Positions 10,740-24,136 of a stretch of DNA of 64,000 bases are shown here, piece by piece. A program made the translations under genes and the position numbers. Source of the DNA: Brachionus koreanus (Eukaryota; Rotifera; Eurotatoria; Ploima; Brachionidae). The notes under the pieces are model-generated. The model was given only the letters and a program-made list of their open reading frames with translations. It was not told where the DNA came from and did not search any database. The DNA lies in contig PJRA01000313.1 of assembly GCA_016987375.1 (NCBI GenBank), positions 3,384,361-3,448,360 on the forward strand, written 5' to 3'. Positions within the stretch are counted from its first letter, which is position 1, and every line of letters begins with the position of its first letter.

Positions 10740-13700
10740 AACCATAATCAAAAAATTTGATTTGATTTAATATTTTTATTGAATAAATAATATTATTTTT
10801 AATTTGATAAAAAAAAGATTTTTTTTAAATAAATAGCTTAAATTATGATAAGTTTTTTGTTTTATTTCACTTCAACTAGGAGTGAAGTCTTTTTTGAAGA
10901 CTTTTTCTTGTGAATGAACTAAAATAGCTTTATTAATTCCTTTCATTTACTCTGCTTGATAGAGAGTATAAAAAAATAATTAAATCGATTGAAAATTAAT
11001 AATCTAATATAAACATCAATGGCTATTATATTTAATAGAAATTTTGCTTCCGAGATACACCATAATTGAGTTTATACAAAATTTACAATTTTTTTTAATA
11101 TTTTTTTTTAATTTAAATTAAAAAAAAACTAATTTGTTTCCATGGAAAAACTTAACAGACCCATTTAAACATTTTGATGGTTGAAATTTAATTCAAATGA
11201 ATATTTGTTATAAATTGCTTCAAAAGATCTTAGAAATTTTTGAAAATAGGTAGCTAATCAACTATGAAAATTTCTTTCAAACCAAAAATCTAATATTTAA
11301 TCAAATTTTAAATGAATTAAAAATGTAAAAAAGTTTATCTAGATTTTTTTAAAGCATAATAAGACTTATTTCTGATAGTTAACCATAAGATTTTTTTTAA
11401 AAGTTTATTCTTGGAAAAATTAAAATACTTTAGAATTAAATTTTGGAATAAGTTTTTGATTGAAAAAATAATTTATTTTAAATATTTTTATATTTTTAGA
11501 TTTATTTTCGCATTTATATAGATTTTAAAGTTTTATTTGAACAAGAAATTATCAAAAAGTGTTTAATTAAAATATTAGATTGAATTTAAATTATTATAAA
11601 ATAAACGAGTGTACTTTTAGGATAAATAATGACGGATAAAGGATAAAGTTACATATCAATTTATGAACAAAATTAAATTTTTTTTTCGATTTCTAACATG
11701 GAAATAAAATTTTACATAAAATTTTAATTAGCCTACTAAGAATTCTTTTGATTAAATTGTTGTTTAGGCGACTAATTGAAATATTTTAAAATTTCTAAAT
11801 CAATCGTTAATTTTTTTTAACTGACCATCTTTATTTGAAAAAAATTAAAATATTATTTAGCTAATTGAAGAAAAATTAAAGAGTTAATTTTCAATTTTTA
11901 ATTTTGTGTTTAAAAAATCTAATCTAAATTTATTTAAAATGAAGTTTTTAGGCAAATAAATAATTCTGAAAAAATAATTGGTTCTTTCGTAGTCAATGCA
12001 ACTTTTTAATCAAAGCAAAGTTGAAAAAAATTTAAAGAGCTCTGGCTTAAATTTTCTCTAGGTTTTATTACATGATAAGTTCAAAACGTTGAAAAAAATT
12101 ATCTTTTTTTATTAAGATAAACCACTTTTTTTAATGTGGATTGAATTTGATATTTGAAAACTTGTGTTGTTTTTCTCTCATAGAATAAATATTTTTTTAA
12201 AAGAATTTAAACATATATTTTAATCAAGTAATACAAGATTCTTTTATTTAGCACTCGTTTGATTCTTTATTCTGGAAAAAGTTCAATTAAAATTAAGTAG
12301 AAATTAATCAAGATATTAAATCAAATTTAAATAGCTATAAGCTCATGTAGTTTCAGATATTTTTACTTAATTATATTCCAATTTAGTTGGAAGTCTGATT
12401 CGGCATATCAGTTTTAAGTTATAGCAAATGAATTGAATCATTTATTTATTCTTAATTACTTCATTTGTTATGCCAATTTCATTTAAAACCATGTCAGTAC
12501 AATTTCAATATCTAGAAATCAATATACGATTCTTCTAATAATTAGGTTGGCATTGTCTTTGAATTTAAATTTCATTTTAATTTGTTATCTCTTTTTATTT
12601 TGATGTTGAAACTAATTCGGTTATATATTTATTTAAATGTTTGAAAAGATTGATTTTATTTTTTGAAGCTCAATTATCCAAATTTCTTTTTTTCTTCAAA
12701 AATGCTTTCAGTTTGGCCAAAATAAAATAAAATTACAAAGGATAATTTGATCACTTAGTTATTCTCATCTTTTCCTTTGTTGTTTTTAATTTTTATAAAT
12801 AAAAATATTTTCTAAGGTAAAAGCCATGAATAAACTAAAATTTAGAATTTTTGAATAAAAACACCAATTAATGTACCTTGATGAAAAATTTATTAAAATA
12901 AAAACTTTTTTTTTAAATTTGTTAAGAAAAAAAGCATATTATGTAATCAGTTGAAAATTCGGCTTTAAACCTCTACACTCTACAAAATTACGCCTTTTAA
13001 GCAGTAAAACGAAAACGAAAATATTTTAATTTATTAGTTCAGACCGATCAAATTAATTTGGAAAATTCTTTTTATTATTCAGTGGTAAATTAATTTTTTA
13101 TTGAAAAAAAAAACAATTTTTCCAATTTCTTTTCTTAAAAATCTCAATTTATTCAGATTTTTAGATTATTTTGAACTTAATCTTAAGCTCAAATTTTAGT
13201 CATAATTTACATAAATTTTTTTTTAATACAAAATTAATCACGGGTTTTAGCCTTTTTTAATAGAAATATGTTTTTCGATTGTTTTTAGATCTTTGAAGCT
13301 TTCCAGAGCGTGATTGTTTGATAGTAATTATTTTTTATTTTACTTATATTTCATTCACTATCAATTTTAAAAAGAAAGGGTCCAAAATTTAAAATACTAA
13401 ATATCAAAAAAAAAAAAGTTCAAAATTACTTTTTACTTTCCTATTAGGTTTTTCATTAAACATTGTTTATTTACTTATTACAGCATTAAATTTAGTAAAA
13501 CAGAAAAACGTACCTTAAACAAATAATTTTAGTACTAGGCAATGAATACATTTAACTTTGTATCTGTTTGCTTTCATATCAAGATTCAAGAATCTAGCTC
13601 ATTTAAATAATTTAACAATAGAATGCATTTAAGTTATAGGATTTCTTAAATCAAGTGTGTAAATTGAATTTCTAGAAGTAAATGACTTAAGAAGCTTTTA

Positions 13701-15145
13701 TTTACCATCAAGACGTAGTTTTATGTTCATCTAAAAGAATCAAATGTTAATATTTGCATATTTAAATAGGATAAAACACATTTATAAATTAATTTACCTA
13801 AAGTTTCAAAAGCTAAAGCACAATTTTATCATATTTTAAAACAATCTATTTAGCAGCTATAAAGCAGCTAGTCAGCAAAATTTGAGAAAAATAAAATAAT
13901 GCCAGTAAAGCTTTGATTTAAACAAGATTTTTTTCTAAATCTTGAGACAAACCGTACAAAGCAAAATAGAATCTAAAATAATCTAATAAAAAAAAGCTCA
14001 TTTAAAAAATTTTTCAACATTTCGAACAGATCCTAATCAAATAATTCAATTATTTATTGGACTAGTTTTTAAAAATATATTCAATTTTTTTTTAATAAAA
14101 GTAAATTCGTTTTAATTTATTGTACTTTTTTAATTAATGAACAACAAAAAATGCTCTCAGATATTCTAAAAATTTTATCTTAATTTATAACAAAATTACA
14201 ATTATTTTTTTTAGGAATAAAATTTTACGTTTAACTTTTTCATTCAAGTCAAGTTTTGTGATTTTTTCAATTATAATTAAATCAAAGCAGAATAACTCTT
14301 GAGAATTTTTTTTAATTAGTAGTTTGTTTCGAAAATAATTAAAGGATCTGAATGCCGACTTAAGACGATTTAGTTCTTAATAAGATTCAATATCAAATCC
14401 AGTAGTCATTCAATTTTAACTGCAACTCAATTTTTGCTTCGATTTTGTTTAGTTAAATCAGATGGCCTTTTTAGGAAATAATCTTAATTTAAATCAATTG
14501 ATCAACATGAAGCATTAAATTAAATTGGCTAGAACCCAATTATTTTAGTGTTTGACCCATCCAAGAAATTTTGAGAATTTTAAATTATGATTTAATTTTA
14601 AAAAAAATAATGCTAGCGCACCTTTTAAAAAAGCATTAATTAAATAATATATTATCAACAATGTGAATTTATAGATATTTTAATTAGATAAATGAAAAAA
14701 AAATGTTTTCATAAAGCTTCGACCTGGATCTAGAACAAGGACTTTGCGACATACTAAAATAATTTATGTCAATAGAGGAAATCTAGCGAACAACAATGGC
14801 ATCATCCTCAATATTAATATTTCAAATTTCGAGTTTCATTATATGTCTAGTATAATTTAAATTTATTTGAGAGGCTTTGTTTGCATTCAGAAATATAATT
14901 CAAAATTTTTCAGGTAGCTTTGAAAAGAAAAACTAGATAGCGCTCTTCTTTTTAGTCTAGCTTTTTTTTAAGAAATTTTAAATAAAGTTTATTCTACATG
15001 TCTGAGCAAACACCAATATTTACACAATTAATATCAGATAATATTTGAATAATTTTTCATGCTGTTACTAATAGATTAATTGAACAATATTGAATAAACT
15101 TCCAGCTAATGCCCACGATAGATAGTGACTTTATGTACAAATGGT
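10740..15145. other. Gene-poor AT-rich region
   Basis: Beyond the receptor stop there are AATAAA-type signals (for example near 10781). No supported exon follows. A 47-codon open stretch at about 14715-14860 with a basic start was noted but cannot be assigned. It is the first third of a roughly 12-kb gene desert. Confidence 0.6.
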
Positions 15146-15400
15146 TTACCAGCTCGTTATCTCAAATTTTAAAGTATTAACTTTTCTATTTGGATTAAGG
15201 TTGTATAGAAGTTTTCGGATTATTTTTTTTTCTAAAGGACTAGTGTTGGTGTAATATTTACCAACGAATATTATTGGTTTTGTTTCAAGCAAGCTTAAGA
15301 AAAATTTATATGGAAAATATGTTTTACATGGTAGAGTTTTAGCGAATTTTTTTTTTAATTCAGATTCAAAATCTAGATGCAAGTAAGTACTGGATTGATC
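15146..15400 (-). CDS. Possible exon or gene relic, unknown
   Basis: A minus-strand open frame of about 80-85 codons has balanced composition (for example LPCKTYFPYKFFLSLLETKP and IIFVGKYYTNTSPLEKK), unlike the Lys/Phe/Asn-only shadow ORFs around it. No start methionine is obvious at the upstream end, where the frame continues, so it may be an internal exon or a decayed gene. No partner exons were found within 2 kb. I do not recognise a family. Confidence 0.3.
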   Translation of the reverse strand, partial: DQSSTYLHLDFESELKKKFAKTLPCKTYFPYKFFLSLLETKPIIFVGKYYTNTSPLEKKIIRKLLYNLNPNRKVNTLKFEITSW

Positions 15401-18400
15401 AATCAGAAGAAATAATATTCAATCCATCAAAAAACTATTTATTATTTCTATCTTAAAATTTATACATGAAAAATCTAAATAAATAATTGCAAGGTTTGAG
15501 TAAACCATGAGTTTGAAATCGATTTTCTTTAATTAGAAATCTTCTACTATTTGTGTTAAATTAAATTTTGGCAATTTTCTTGAGTGCACGATTTAAATGT
15601 TTGTTGAATTTTTCATAGTTTGTCTCTGTTAATCCGCGAATCGTAATTTAACTAAAAGGAAAGCAAACATTTCGAAGGAAACTAATAAAAATACAATACT
15701 AATTAGAATGGAGAATAAATATAACCAAGATGAAAATGAATATTTGACTAAGTAGTTGAGGCCAAAACGAAAAAAATAATGCATCATCACGAGCCGAATT
15801 TATTGATTTCTCAATCTCCATGTTGATTTTATGGGTGATTAATAGAACTGCGTTAAGTTCATTTTAGCTTCTAGAAGACTTAGATTTATTTTACCTGGGT
15901 TTAATTGCGCAAAGAATTTAGTTTTTATCTACTAAGCTAAACATTTTAAAGATAAATATCAAATTAGGTTTTTCTAAATTTCTATCTCGGTCGAGTATCT
16001 AATACCTCAATTCCTGAAACAAATTTCTTAAGAGATTTGTAAGAAATAATCTTTATTTTAAAATTTTTTGTCATTCTTTTTTTTATTGGTCTAATCATGT
16101 TAATTGTCATGAGTATTCGCTTATCTTGCCAAAATTTGCTCTTGAAATTTTCAAGAAAAATACTTCAAGTTGATTAATTAGTTAAGCAAACAGGCCCTCG
16201 TTTTGATTCGTTTAATGTTAATTCATCCCCGAAGCGATTCGGTCTGGCAGCATAATTTCAAGCTCTTTTAGGGCATTCTTTCGATGCAACAGGAGTTTTC
16301 TCTAAGCTAGAAAATAATCGTATTTAATTTTTCTGTTTTTATTCATTTATGTGCCAATTTTTGTTGGTGCTAATGACACTTCTTGACGTCTATTTTTAAT
16401 CAAGTCAGTACTAGGCATGCCTGCATATATATGTTTTGTTTCAACTTAGTAATATTCATTTCTCAGATAATTAATTTTTTTTCAAGACTAAAGTATTTAA
16501 GTTTGAATTTATTTATTTATTTTTTAAAAATTATTTTGCTAATTAACGTCACAAAAGCTAAATTTTATATACTTGATGCTATAACAGAGCGAATTTAAAT
16601 TTTTATTAGGTAAACAACGCGCTCAATAAATTTATAAAGCTTTTTTTTTTATCAAATCCAAATTTTGAAATAACAAGGTGATACAAGTCTTGGGACTTGT
16701 AGAGAAGAAATTAATTCTGCATCTTAATGTCAAAATGGTTTATTGGGATTAGAGATTTTATTGAATAATTTTGAGTTCATGTAAAAATTTTATTTAAAAA
16801 AAAATAAAGCTATGACAACAAATATTTTTCAGTCTCCAGAGAGTGTGTAGATTGATTTGATTTCTAATGACTTATATTTGCCGGATTTAGTCGAATTCCT
16901 TAAGCTCGATTTTATTCTTTTCCAAATTGCATGCTGGAGAAATATTAATGGCGAATTTATGATTAATTAATTCTCTGTTAAGCATATGGATGACAATTTT
17001 AGATGAATTCTCAATCGACTTCCGTCTGTATGCATAGCTTTAAAAAAACATAATAATCACACTGTTTTCAATAAGAATTTTATTAAGGAAATCAAATAAA
17101 TTAGTTATTTAGGTCAATTGAGCTAGGCTCTATTTTGATTTTAAATGACATAAATTAGTTTTGTTTTTACAAAGGTAATTTTAAATTCATAAAATCCAAC
17201 AAGAGTGGTACTTTTATTTAGGCATTGAAAAAAAAACAATCGAAAATTTCATAAAAAATATAGTATTTAATTTTTGCTTTTTAGCACGAGAAAAAAATTT
17301 TATCTTTCAAAATACTGGGAGTTTAAATTTTGTTTCTAAATTAATCTTTCATTTTTCCGTTTAATGTCTCAATTTAATGTCAATGTTTTTAAAATTTTAT
17401 TTGTTGACTTGGAGCTATTTTAATTAAATTTAAAACTAACTGAGATTTTTTTTTCTATTTTGTTGTCTTCTTTAACGTTTATCAATAAATGAGAGTTTAA
17501 TTAGAAAAATAAAAATAATTCCAAATCCATTTCGCTTTAATTATAAGATCAAATTTTATGTTAAGTCGTTTTTAATTATCCCAAAAAGGCCAAATTTCTT
17601 TAAACAAAAATCTACAATAATAAACAGTTTAGGAAATCCTATTTAGTTGCCTAAGAAACTAAGCGAAGCAATAAATCTAGTAAAACACCAGGGTCCTTTA
17701 GAGCGTACACATTAAACTATTTTATTTATCATTTTAAACAATTGTTCTAAATTTATTTCTCAAGCTAGTCGATGCTAAACCAAGCTTTTATAATTTATTT
17801 ATGTTTAAAATTTTCTCTTTATTGAGTCAACTAGACAAGCAAAGATTCAAGCAATTTCATTTCGTTTGATTCCAAACGCCTCAAATTATCAAATTGAAAT
17901 TTAAATATTTATTTAACTCCCAAATATATTATTCACTTGATGATAATTAGGACTCTAATCCGCCTATGAGACTTTATTGATTTTTACAAGCCGCAAAGAA
18001 CGCGACTATTCAATTAAATATCTTAGTTTGTCTTTTACTTTAACCTTACTTTTTCTTTTGCTATAATTGTTCTTTTATTCAGGTATTAGATTACGGCTTA
18101 AAATGCGACACCACGCATGAAATTAATGACACAAATTTAAATCAAGTTCTTAAGTAAAATAGCGCGTCTTTGCATTAGTATCCAATTACGATTGTGAATT
18201 TCATGCTGGTTTTCATGCCTTTTTCTTTTTGTTAAAGTATTAATTTTTTATCAAAACAAAGTTTGTTATGTGCACATGACAATTTTTAAAATGAGCAACC
18301 AAAATATTTGGCTCTAAACGAAAAACTTTGCATAAATTAATCAAATACAGTGATAAGCTTTTATTTTCTAAATAGTTCATTCAAATAAAATTCAAATACT

Positions 18401-21400
18401 CTTGAGAGCTATGAAGCTATTTGGACCATTGTTAGTGATTAATAATAAGTTAGAGTCAGAAATATATTTTTATTTATAATAATTGAAGAGAAATTCTTTA
18501 GAATAGTCAATGTGACAAGTCCAGTAATTTTGATTGCTTGGTAAACAAGGCATAGCTTTTTAACAGCTAATACAAACAATGTGCGTTTAGTTGTGTTTAT
18601 CTAAGCGTGATTAATATGAATGAGTGGGTCGAGTTTACTGAGAAGAGAAATTCAAGTATGTTTTTTGAAATTATTCAAAAAACGCAATTCATTTTAAGTT
18701 AAATACTTGTTCTTCTCACCTAGATAAATAGTTTGCACATTCATAGATAATATAATTGAAATTTTCTTCTTTTTATATCGTGCTTCCTTATTAATTTCAA
18801 GGGCAACTCTATTTTAGATAATTTATTAGACAAACAGAGCAATTTCGAAATAACAAAGTCTAGCTTTTTTTCCAAATTTACGTATATTAATTTTTCAGAC
18901 TTATTTAGAAAACTTGGTATTAATTTAAGATTACTTTTTTTTTCTCTATAAAAATAATTTATATGAGACTGGGGGCAATTTTGGCTAAAACAAAAACGGT
19001 TGATGTATGCGGACAGGTAATGCTCGCTTCGCTGATCAATTTACAAATGAAAGCGATTTTTTTTTGATTTATGAAATAAAATTATCGATTTATTTTAAGA
19101 TCATTAAGCAAGCCAGCTCAAATGCTATTCATTTTTTTAAACAAATATTTACAGTTAGCGAAACAAAAAAGAGAAAGTTTAAGTGTCATGGCTTCCTTTG
19201 TTGTTTGCTATAAATTTTAGGATTTCTATCAAGTTGCAGAATGATTTATTGAAATTTTATTAATTTTCAAATAGAATTATGTGCAGTAAACATAAACTAT
19301 AGAGGGTATAATTGTTTTTTCTAAAGATTAAACTCGAATATAATCGAACATCCGAAATTAAGGCGATCATTTTTCAAAACGAAAAACTCGATCAATATTG
19401 ATTATTTTCAAGAGTTTTATTTAAAAGATTGTGTTTTATCCTAAGTCTCTTTAAATTTAGAATTAAATTTCATAACCATTTTGTTCTTAATGTTTTTTTT
19501 TGTGATTCAGATAGAAAAAAAATCATAATTTTGTGTTTTTTGTTTTAAACTAAGATTAGCTATAAAATTTTACATTAATTTTAAAAAAAAAGTGCCTAAT
19601 GTTTTAATTTTTTTAAGTATAGTATTTTAAAGATTATTCTGTCATTTAAAAGTTTTCTTTTTAATTCATCTTGATTAATTGTGTACAACGGAGATTTTTT
19701 ATATATTTGTTTTTATATAAGTGAGCGTGTAGATTTAATATGGTTTTATTGTAGACTGTAATTAAATTTATTTAGCAAAATCATTTAAATCAAGTTATAA
19801 TTAAGAATCATTTATTTAAAAAAAAAAACATTTTAAAACCTATTACTTCTTATTTGGACACATTTTATTAAATTTTAATTCAATGGAGAAAGGTATTCTA
19901 TAACGTATTTATATCATATATCTATATTTTATTACTCGAAGTTTTATTTTAAATAATTAGTAAACTTTAAAAAAAAGAATTATTTACTCTTAAGAATATT
20001 ATTCATTAAATTGACAAATAATTGTGACCTCAGACAAATATTCGTGCACTATGAAATGCTAGAATAGCTGTTATCATTCATCTAAATTGTTTTAATTTCT
20101 TACTTTATATTCATATAATTTAACTTTATCATGGAATTGTTTGAATGAAAAAAAAAGATTTAACTATTAGTGCCTCATTTGACCTTATAATCATAAAATA
20201 ATTATAGTTTTTCAGCGAAGAGATAAAGGTAAATTGATAAATAAAAGGCTCTTTTTTAAATAAATTTAAACTCTATGTGCTTTGGCTAAGAATTTTTTTT
20301 TCATATTTTTGTAGTTTTCGGTCAGTGAATCTTAACAGCTATTTTTAGAAAATTTGGTGTTTTTATTTTTGTCTGAAATTAGTCGTAATGTATTTTTGCT
20401 AGAGCTAGAGCAATATTCATTTTTGTTTTAATTAAAATCTTAATCAGATTTTGATAAAAATTTAACCACAACGATATGATAATAATTCAATTTTAATGAA
20501 ATTTGAATAAAGTATAATAATCTTTCATCACGAAAAAATAAATAAATTCAAACAATAAATAATAATATACAAATAGAAGCTAAGTTAAGATTTGTTTAAA
20601 TAAAAGGTTAAACATTTTTGCACTACTAATAAACTCGTACTTAAAATTGAAAATTTTAGTTTTTTGTTGTTGTTCGTGTCTTTTGAAACAAAGCTTTTTA
20701 TATTGTCTAAATTACATAATTTATAATTTTTACCTGTATACTTTGTTTTTTCTTTTCTTTTAATTCAATTGTATAATACTCTAGTTTAATTAATGAGTAA
20801 AATGAAATTCTGACAATTTTAGTTGTCATTTAAAAAGTTTTCATTTATTTTTGGTTAAAAAAATATTAATTTATGATTAATATGAATCTAATTTCCTAAA
20901 GAGCGGTCAAAGCGATAAGAGTAGATTGATGATTGACAGATTCGTTCTAATTATTCATGCCACCCGAAAAGTAATTACTTATAGTATGGTCTCTGAGTAA
21001 TAAAAGCGAATTTTAAAACAAGAACTGGTGAATAGTCAGAAATGAGAATAGAAAAACAGATCAGCAGGATGATGGTTGTTTAATGACCGTTCTCTGTTGG
21101 TGATTAAATCTAGAACCATTAAATTAAATGCATTTAATTTATCTATTTTACTCTGTTTCTCGGTTGGAGCAGATGTCTCGTATTTTGATAAGATATGAGC
21201 TCTCAAGTATTTTAGATAAAGTTGTTTAAAACAAAATACGATTGAAAGAGAGTTCAGTATTTTTAATTTAATTTTTCAACTTGTTCAAACGGAAATATCT
21301 ATCATAGCATTGTATGCATCATTGAGTCCACAAAATGTGTTCACTAAACGGACTCGAATTAGTTTTATTGAGCTATTTTTCTTTCGCCAATTTAATTATT

Positions 21401-22768
21401 GATTGCTCCATACAGAATCAATGTATCATGTCGAGTCATTGCGATTCAAAATAGCTAACTCAAACAGCCAACTGTTTTCCTGTTCTATTTTTAATGCTAC
21501 TACTTAATCCTATTGTTATACATGCTTCAGATCATATTCAAAATAAAAGTCTTTTCTATCGATTTTAGATTTAGTTTTTGGTATGGAGAAAATTTTGAGC
21601 GTCTACTATACTATTATATCTTGAAAATTGTGCACATATATTTTGAACTATAATTTTATATTTAATAAGCTAGTTTATTTTTATTTGATGGATAATATAA
21701 GAAAAAAGTATAATTAAACAAGAATTTTTTTAGTTTTGCCTGTGTCGGTCTCATACATAAAAGAAAACAAGATAATCTTTTTTAGCAATTTATCTAGGAT
21801 TGTTATCAATTTATAAAATCAGTAATTTGATAGATTTAAATATCATCTCATTTTAGTATATATTGCTTTGTTCAATAGGAAAAAAATCTATGATTTAGCG
21901 CTTTTCAGCTAAGATTTTTCTTCATATAATATAATTTTGTTCAAATAACTAATTATCAAACAACCATTTTGTCATTTAAGAAAGAGCAGAAATCAGAATT
22001 TACACAATTACAGTCATGGCATGCACATTTCACATGTAATCAAAAAAAATAAGAACAGAATTTTTTTTTCTCGATCACATTTTCTTTATTTAGAGTTTTA
22101 TTTTTTTGTTGCAGAGGTTAGATTTGTTAAGAGCTTTTTTTGTTGTTAAATTAAAGCACCAAGGAATTTTTTTTGTAATTCTTGAGTCAACATAGCCACA
22201 TAATTGTTTGTGAAAATCAATTAGCATATTTTACTCGTAATGGATAAAGATTATTAGCGAAAAAATTCTACTATTTGGGGAATACATATTAGAAAAAGAA
22301 ACTATTCGCCAGATTTTGAATAACTTGTTCAATGAATCAAATGACAGGTAGAATAGGTAAATTAAAGAAACCATATTTTGTGTGCGTGTGTATAAAAATT
22401 CTCGCATAATTCAAATAGAGTAAAAACTGTTTAGACAAGCTATTCAGAATCGATAATTTTAAAAGATATTATTTTTCATTTGTTTTTTCTTTTATATTAT
22501 TATATTTTAATATTAAAAAAAAGCAACAAGAGTATGTATATACCAAGTCAAGGAAAATGTGTTTCTATTTCATAGCATTTTTGTTTGATTGTCAATGTAG
22601 AACAAACAAAATTGTGTGATGGCGAACACATGATACCCTGTGTTAGACAAAGCATCGCCTACTGAATAACTTTTTTCGTGTTTATTTTTTCTATTTGTAA
22701 ATTTAATAATTATCATAATTTAGATTTATAAATAAAACGAATAAAAATTTTGGAAATATTTGAATACA
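15401..22768. other. Long noncoding region upstream of the orphan gene
   Basis: There is no convincing exon on either strand over more than 7 kb. From about 20.9 to 21.5 kb the sequence is less homopolymeric than elsewhere, with mixed words rather than A/T runs, which can mark cis-regulatory DNA. This is a compositional impression, not a motif match. The short ORFs here (for example 16383 and 19007 on plus) look like chance. Confidence 0.45.
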
Positions 22769-24136
22769 ATGAAATTTAGAAGTAACGACAACTCGCCAGG
22801 ACCGAGCACGTCTCCGAATTTGCAGTCAGGCGAAGATCATCTGTCCCATTTTACCAATACAATAGTGACACGTTCGGCGGCAAGACTTCACAACCAAAAT
22901 GCGTGCGCCAAGCGCACCAATCATTCAGCGGGAAAAATAGTCAAGCCCATACCAGTGCGTGCAGTGTCTTCCGCGTCATCGACCCATTCCTCTTCGTTCG
23001 CATCTACCAACCATTCATCTCAGTCATCCTCGCTTTTGAGTCTAATCAAACAAGGTAGCAATGATCTAAAAAACTCGCCTAACGACGCCGGCTTCTCGCT
23101 AATTGCCAAATATTTCGCGTCATTTCCGGCAACCAGACTCAAGAGCACGCCCACCTGCGATCCACAATCTAGCACATTCGATCAATTTAAAATAACGCCA
23201 TTTTTGCCATTCAAAAAAACAAATGCCACAAACAGCTCTACATGCTCGTTTAAATGCAATTCAATTCAAAACGAAGCCAATTTAGCAGCCAATACAGACC
23301 ATTTGTGCACTAACTTCAAGCGGGTCATAAAGCTTAACTACGATGACGAGTACAATTTCGTACCAGCTAGTCCAATGGCCGCTCGTTCGTCCAATACGCC
23401 AAATAGTCTTCTCAACGATCAGGACTCGAACGATTCGGATCAATTGGATTCGCGTCTAGGTCAAATGACTATGGAAACGCGTTCGACAAGAAAATTTTTA
23501 ATCAAACATCATCCGTACCTCAAACACAATAGTCAATTGATGAACTCGGTGTCGCCTAGCCAAGCTAGACCAAGTATTAACTTGTTAAAAATGAAAAAAT
23601 TAAAGAGAGACGAATCGCCTCTTTTGTACGACTCTAGTCAAATAGACTCTGTACCAAATACCAGACGTAGGTCTAAGTTAAGGTCTAAAAATTTGAAAAA
23701 ATCGGACTATTTGCCCGATGAAGATATGTATGCAGAAGACTCGCCAGATGCTTATGAGATGACCGAAGGCCTTGAATTAAATTCAGCCTCTTTGAATAAT
23801 AGTAAAGAGCTTGAAGACTGTAAAGAAGAGGATAGTAGTGGTTACTATTCATCATATCAATCGGTCGATTTGGTATCGACCAGCGGTGGCTCTTGTGTAG
23901 GCGAAACTTTGCCTACACAATCGACTGATAGGACTAGTGAAAAAAATAAGCAAGAGCAACCGCACCACCATTATCAAACCCGATATTTTACAAATTACTT
24001 GCAAACTTTGTCAAATCAGCAGCAGAAGCCAAGTGCCCGACCTGTCACTAGACTAAGGTATCAGCAGCAATTAGCATCGAATAACAGTAATAATCAATCG
24101 TGTGATTTAGACTTAGATCTTATCGAAAACGACTAG
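22769..24136 (+). CDS. Intronless Ser/Asn-rich disordered protein, orphan
   Basis: A single uninterrupted frame of 455 aa starts at ATG 22769; the in-frame TTG nine bases upstream is unlikely to be used. GC content is clearly above the surroundings and codons are varied, so the frame is under selection. The protein is hydrophilic and low-complexity: Ser-rich stretches (SSASSTHSSSFASTNHSSQS), basic clusters (TRRRSKLRSKNLKK), an acidic middle, and a Gln/His-rich C-terminus with TRYFTNYLQTLSNQQQ. There is no signal peptide, TM segment or recognisable fold. Basic clusters and many SP/TP sites suggest a regulated nuclear or scaffold protein, but that is inference. A 12-kb gene desert precedes it. 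Confidence 0.85.
   Translation: MKFRSNDNSPGPSTSPNLQSGEDHLSHFTNTIVTRSAARLHNQNACAKRTNHSAGKIVKPIPVRAVSSASSTHSSSFASTNHSSQSSSLLSLIKQGSNDLKNSPNDAGFSLIAKYFASFPATRLKSTPTCDPQSSTFDQFKITPFLPFKKTNATNSSTCSFKCNSIQNEANLAANTDHLCTNFKRVIKLNYDDEYNFVPASPMAARSSNTPNSLLNDQDSNDSDQLDSRLGQMTMETRSTRKFLIKHHPYLKHNSQLMNSVSPSQARPSINLLKMKKLKRDESPLLYDSSQIDSVPNTRRRSKLRSKNLKKSDYLPDEDMYAEDSPDAYEMTEGLELNSASLNNSKELEDCKEEDSSGYYSSYQSVDLVSTSGGSCVGETLPTQSTDRTSEKNKQEQPHHHYQTRYFTNYLQTLSNQQQKPSARPVTRLRYQQQLASNNSNNQSCDLDLDLIEND

Noticed and set aside
14715..14860. 47-codon open stretch with a basic start (RPGSRTRTLRHTKIIYVN)
   Set aside because: No start, splice sites or recognisable domain; could be a LINE fragment but too short to call.
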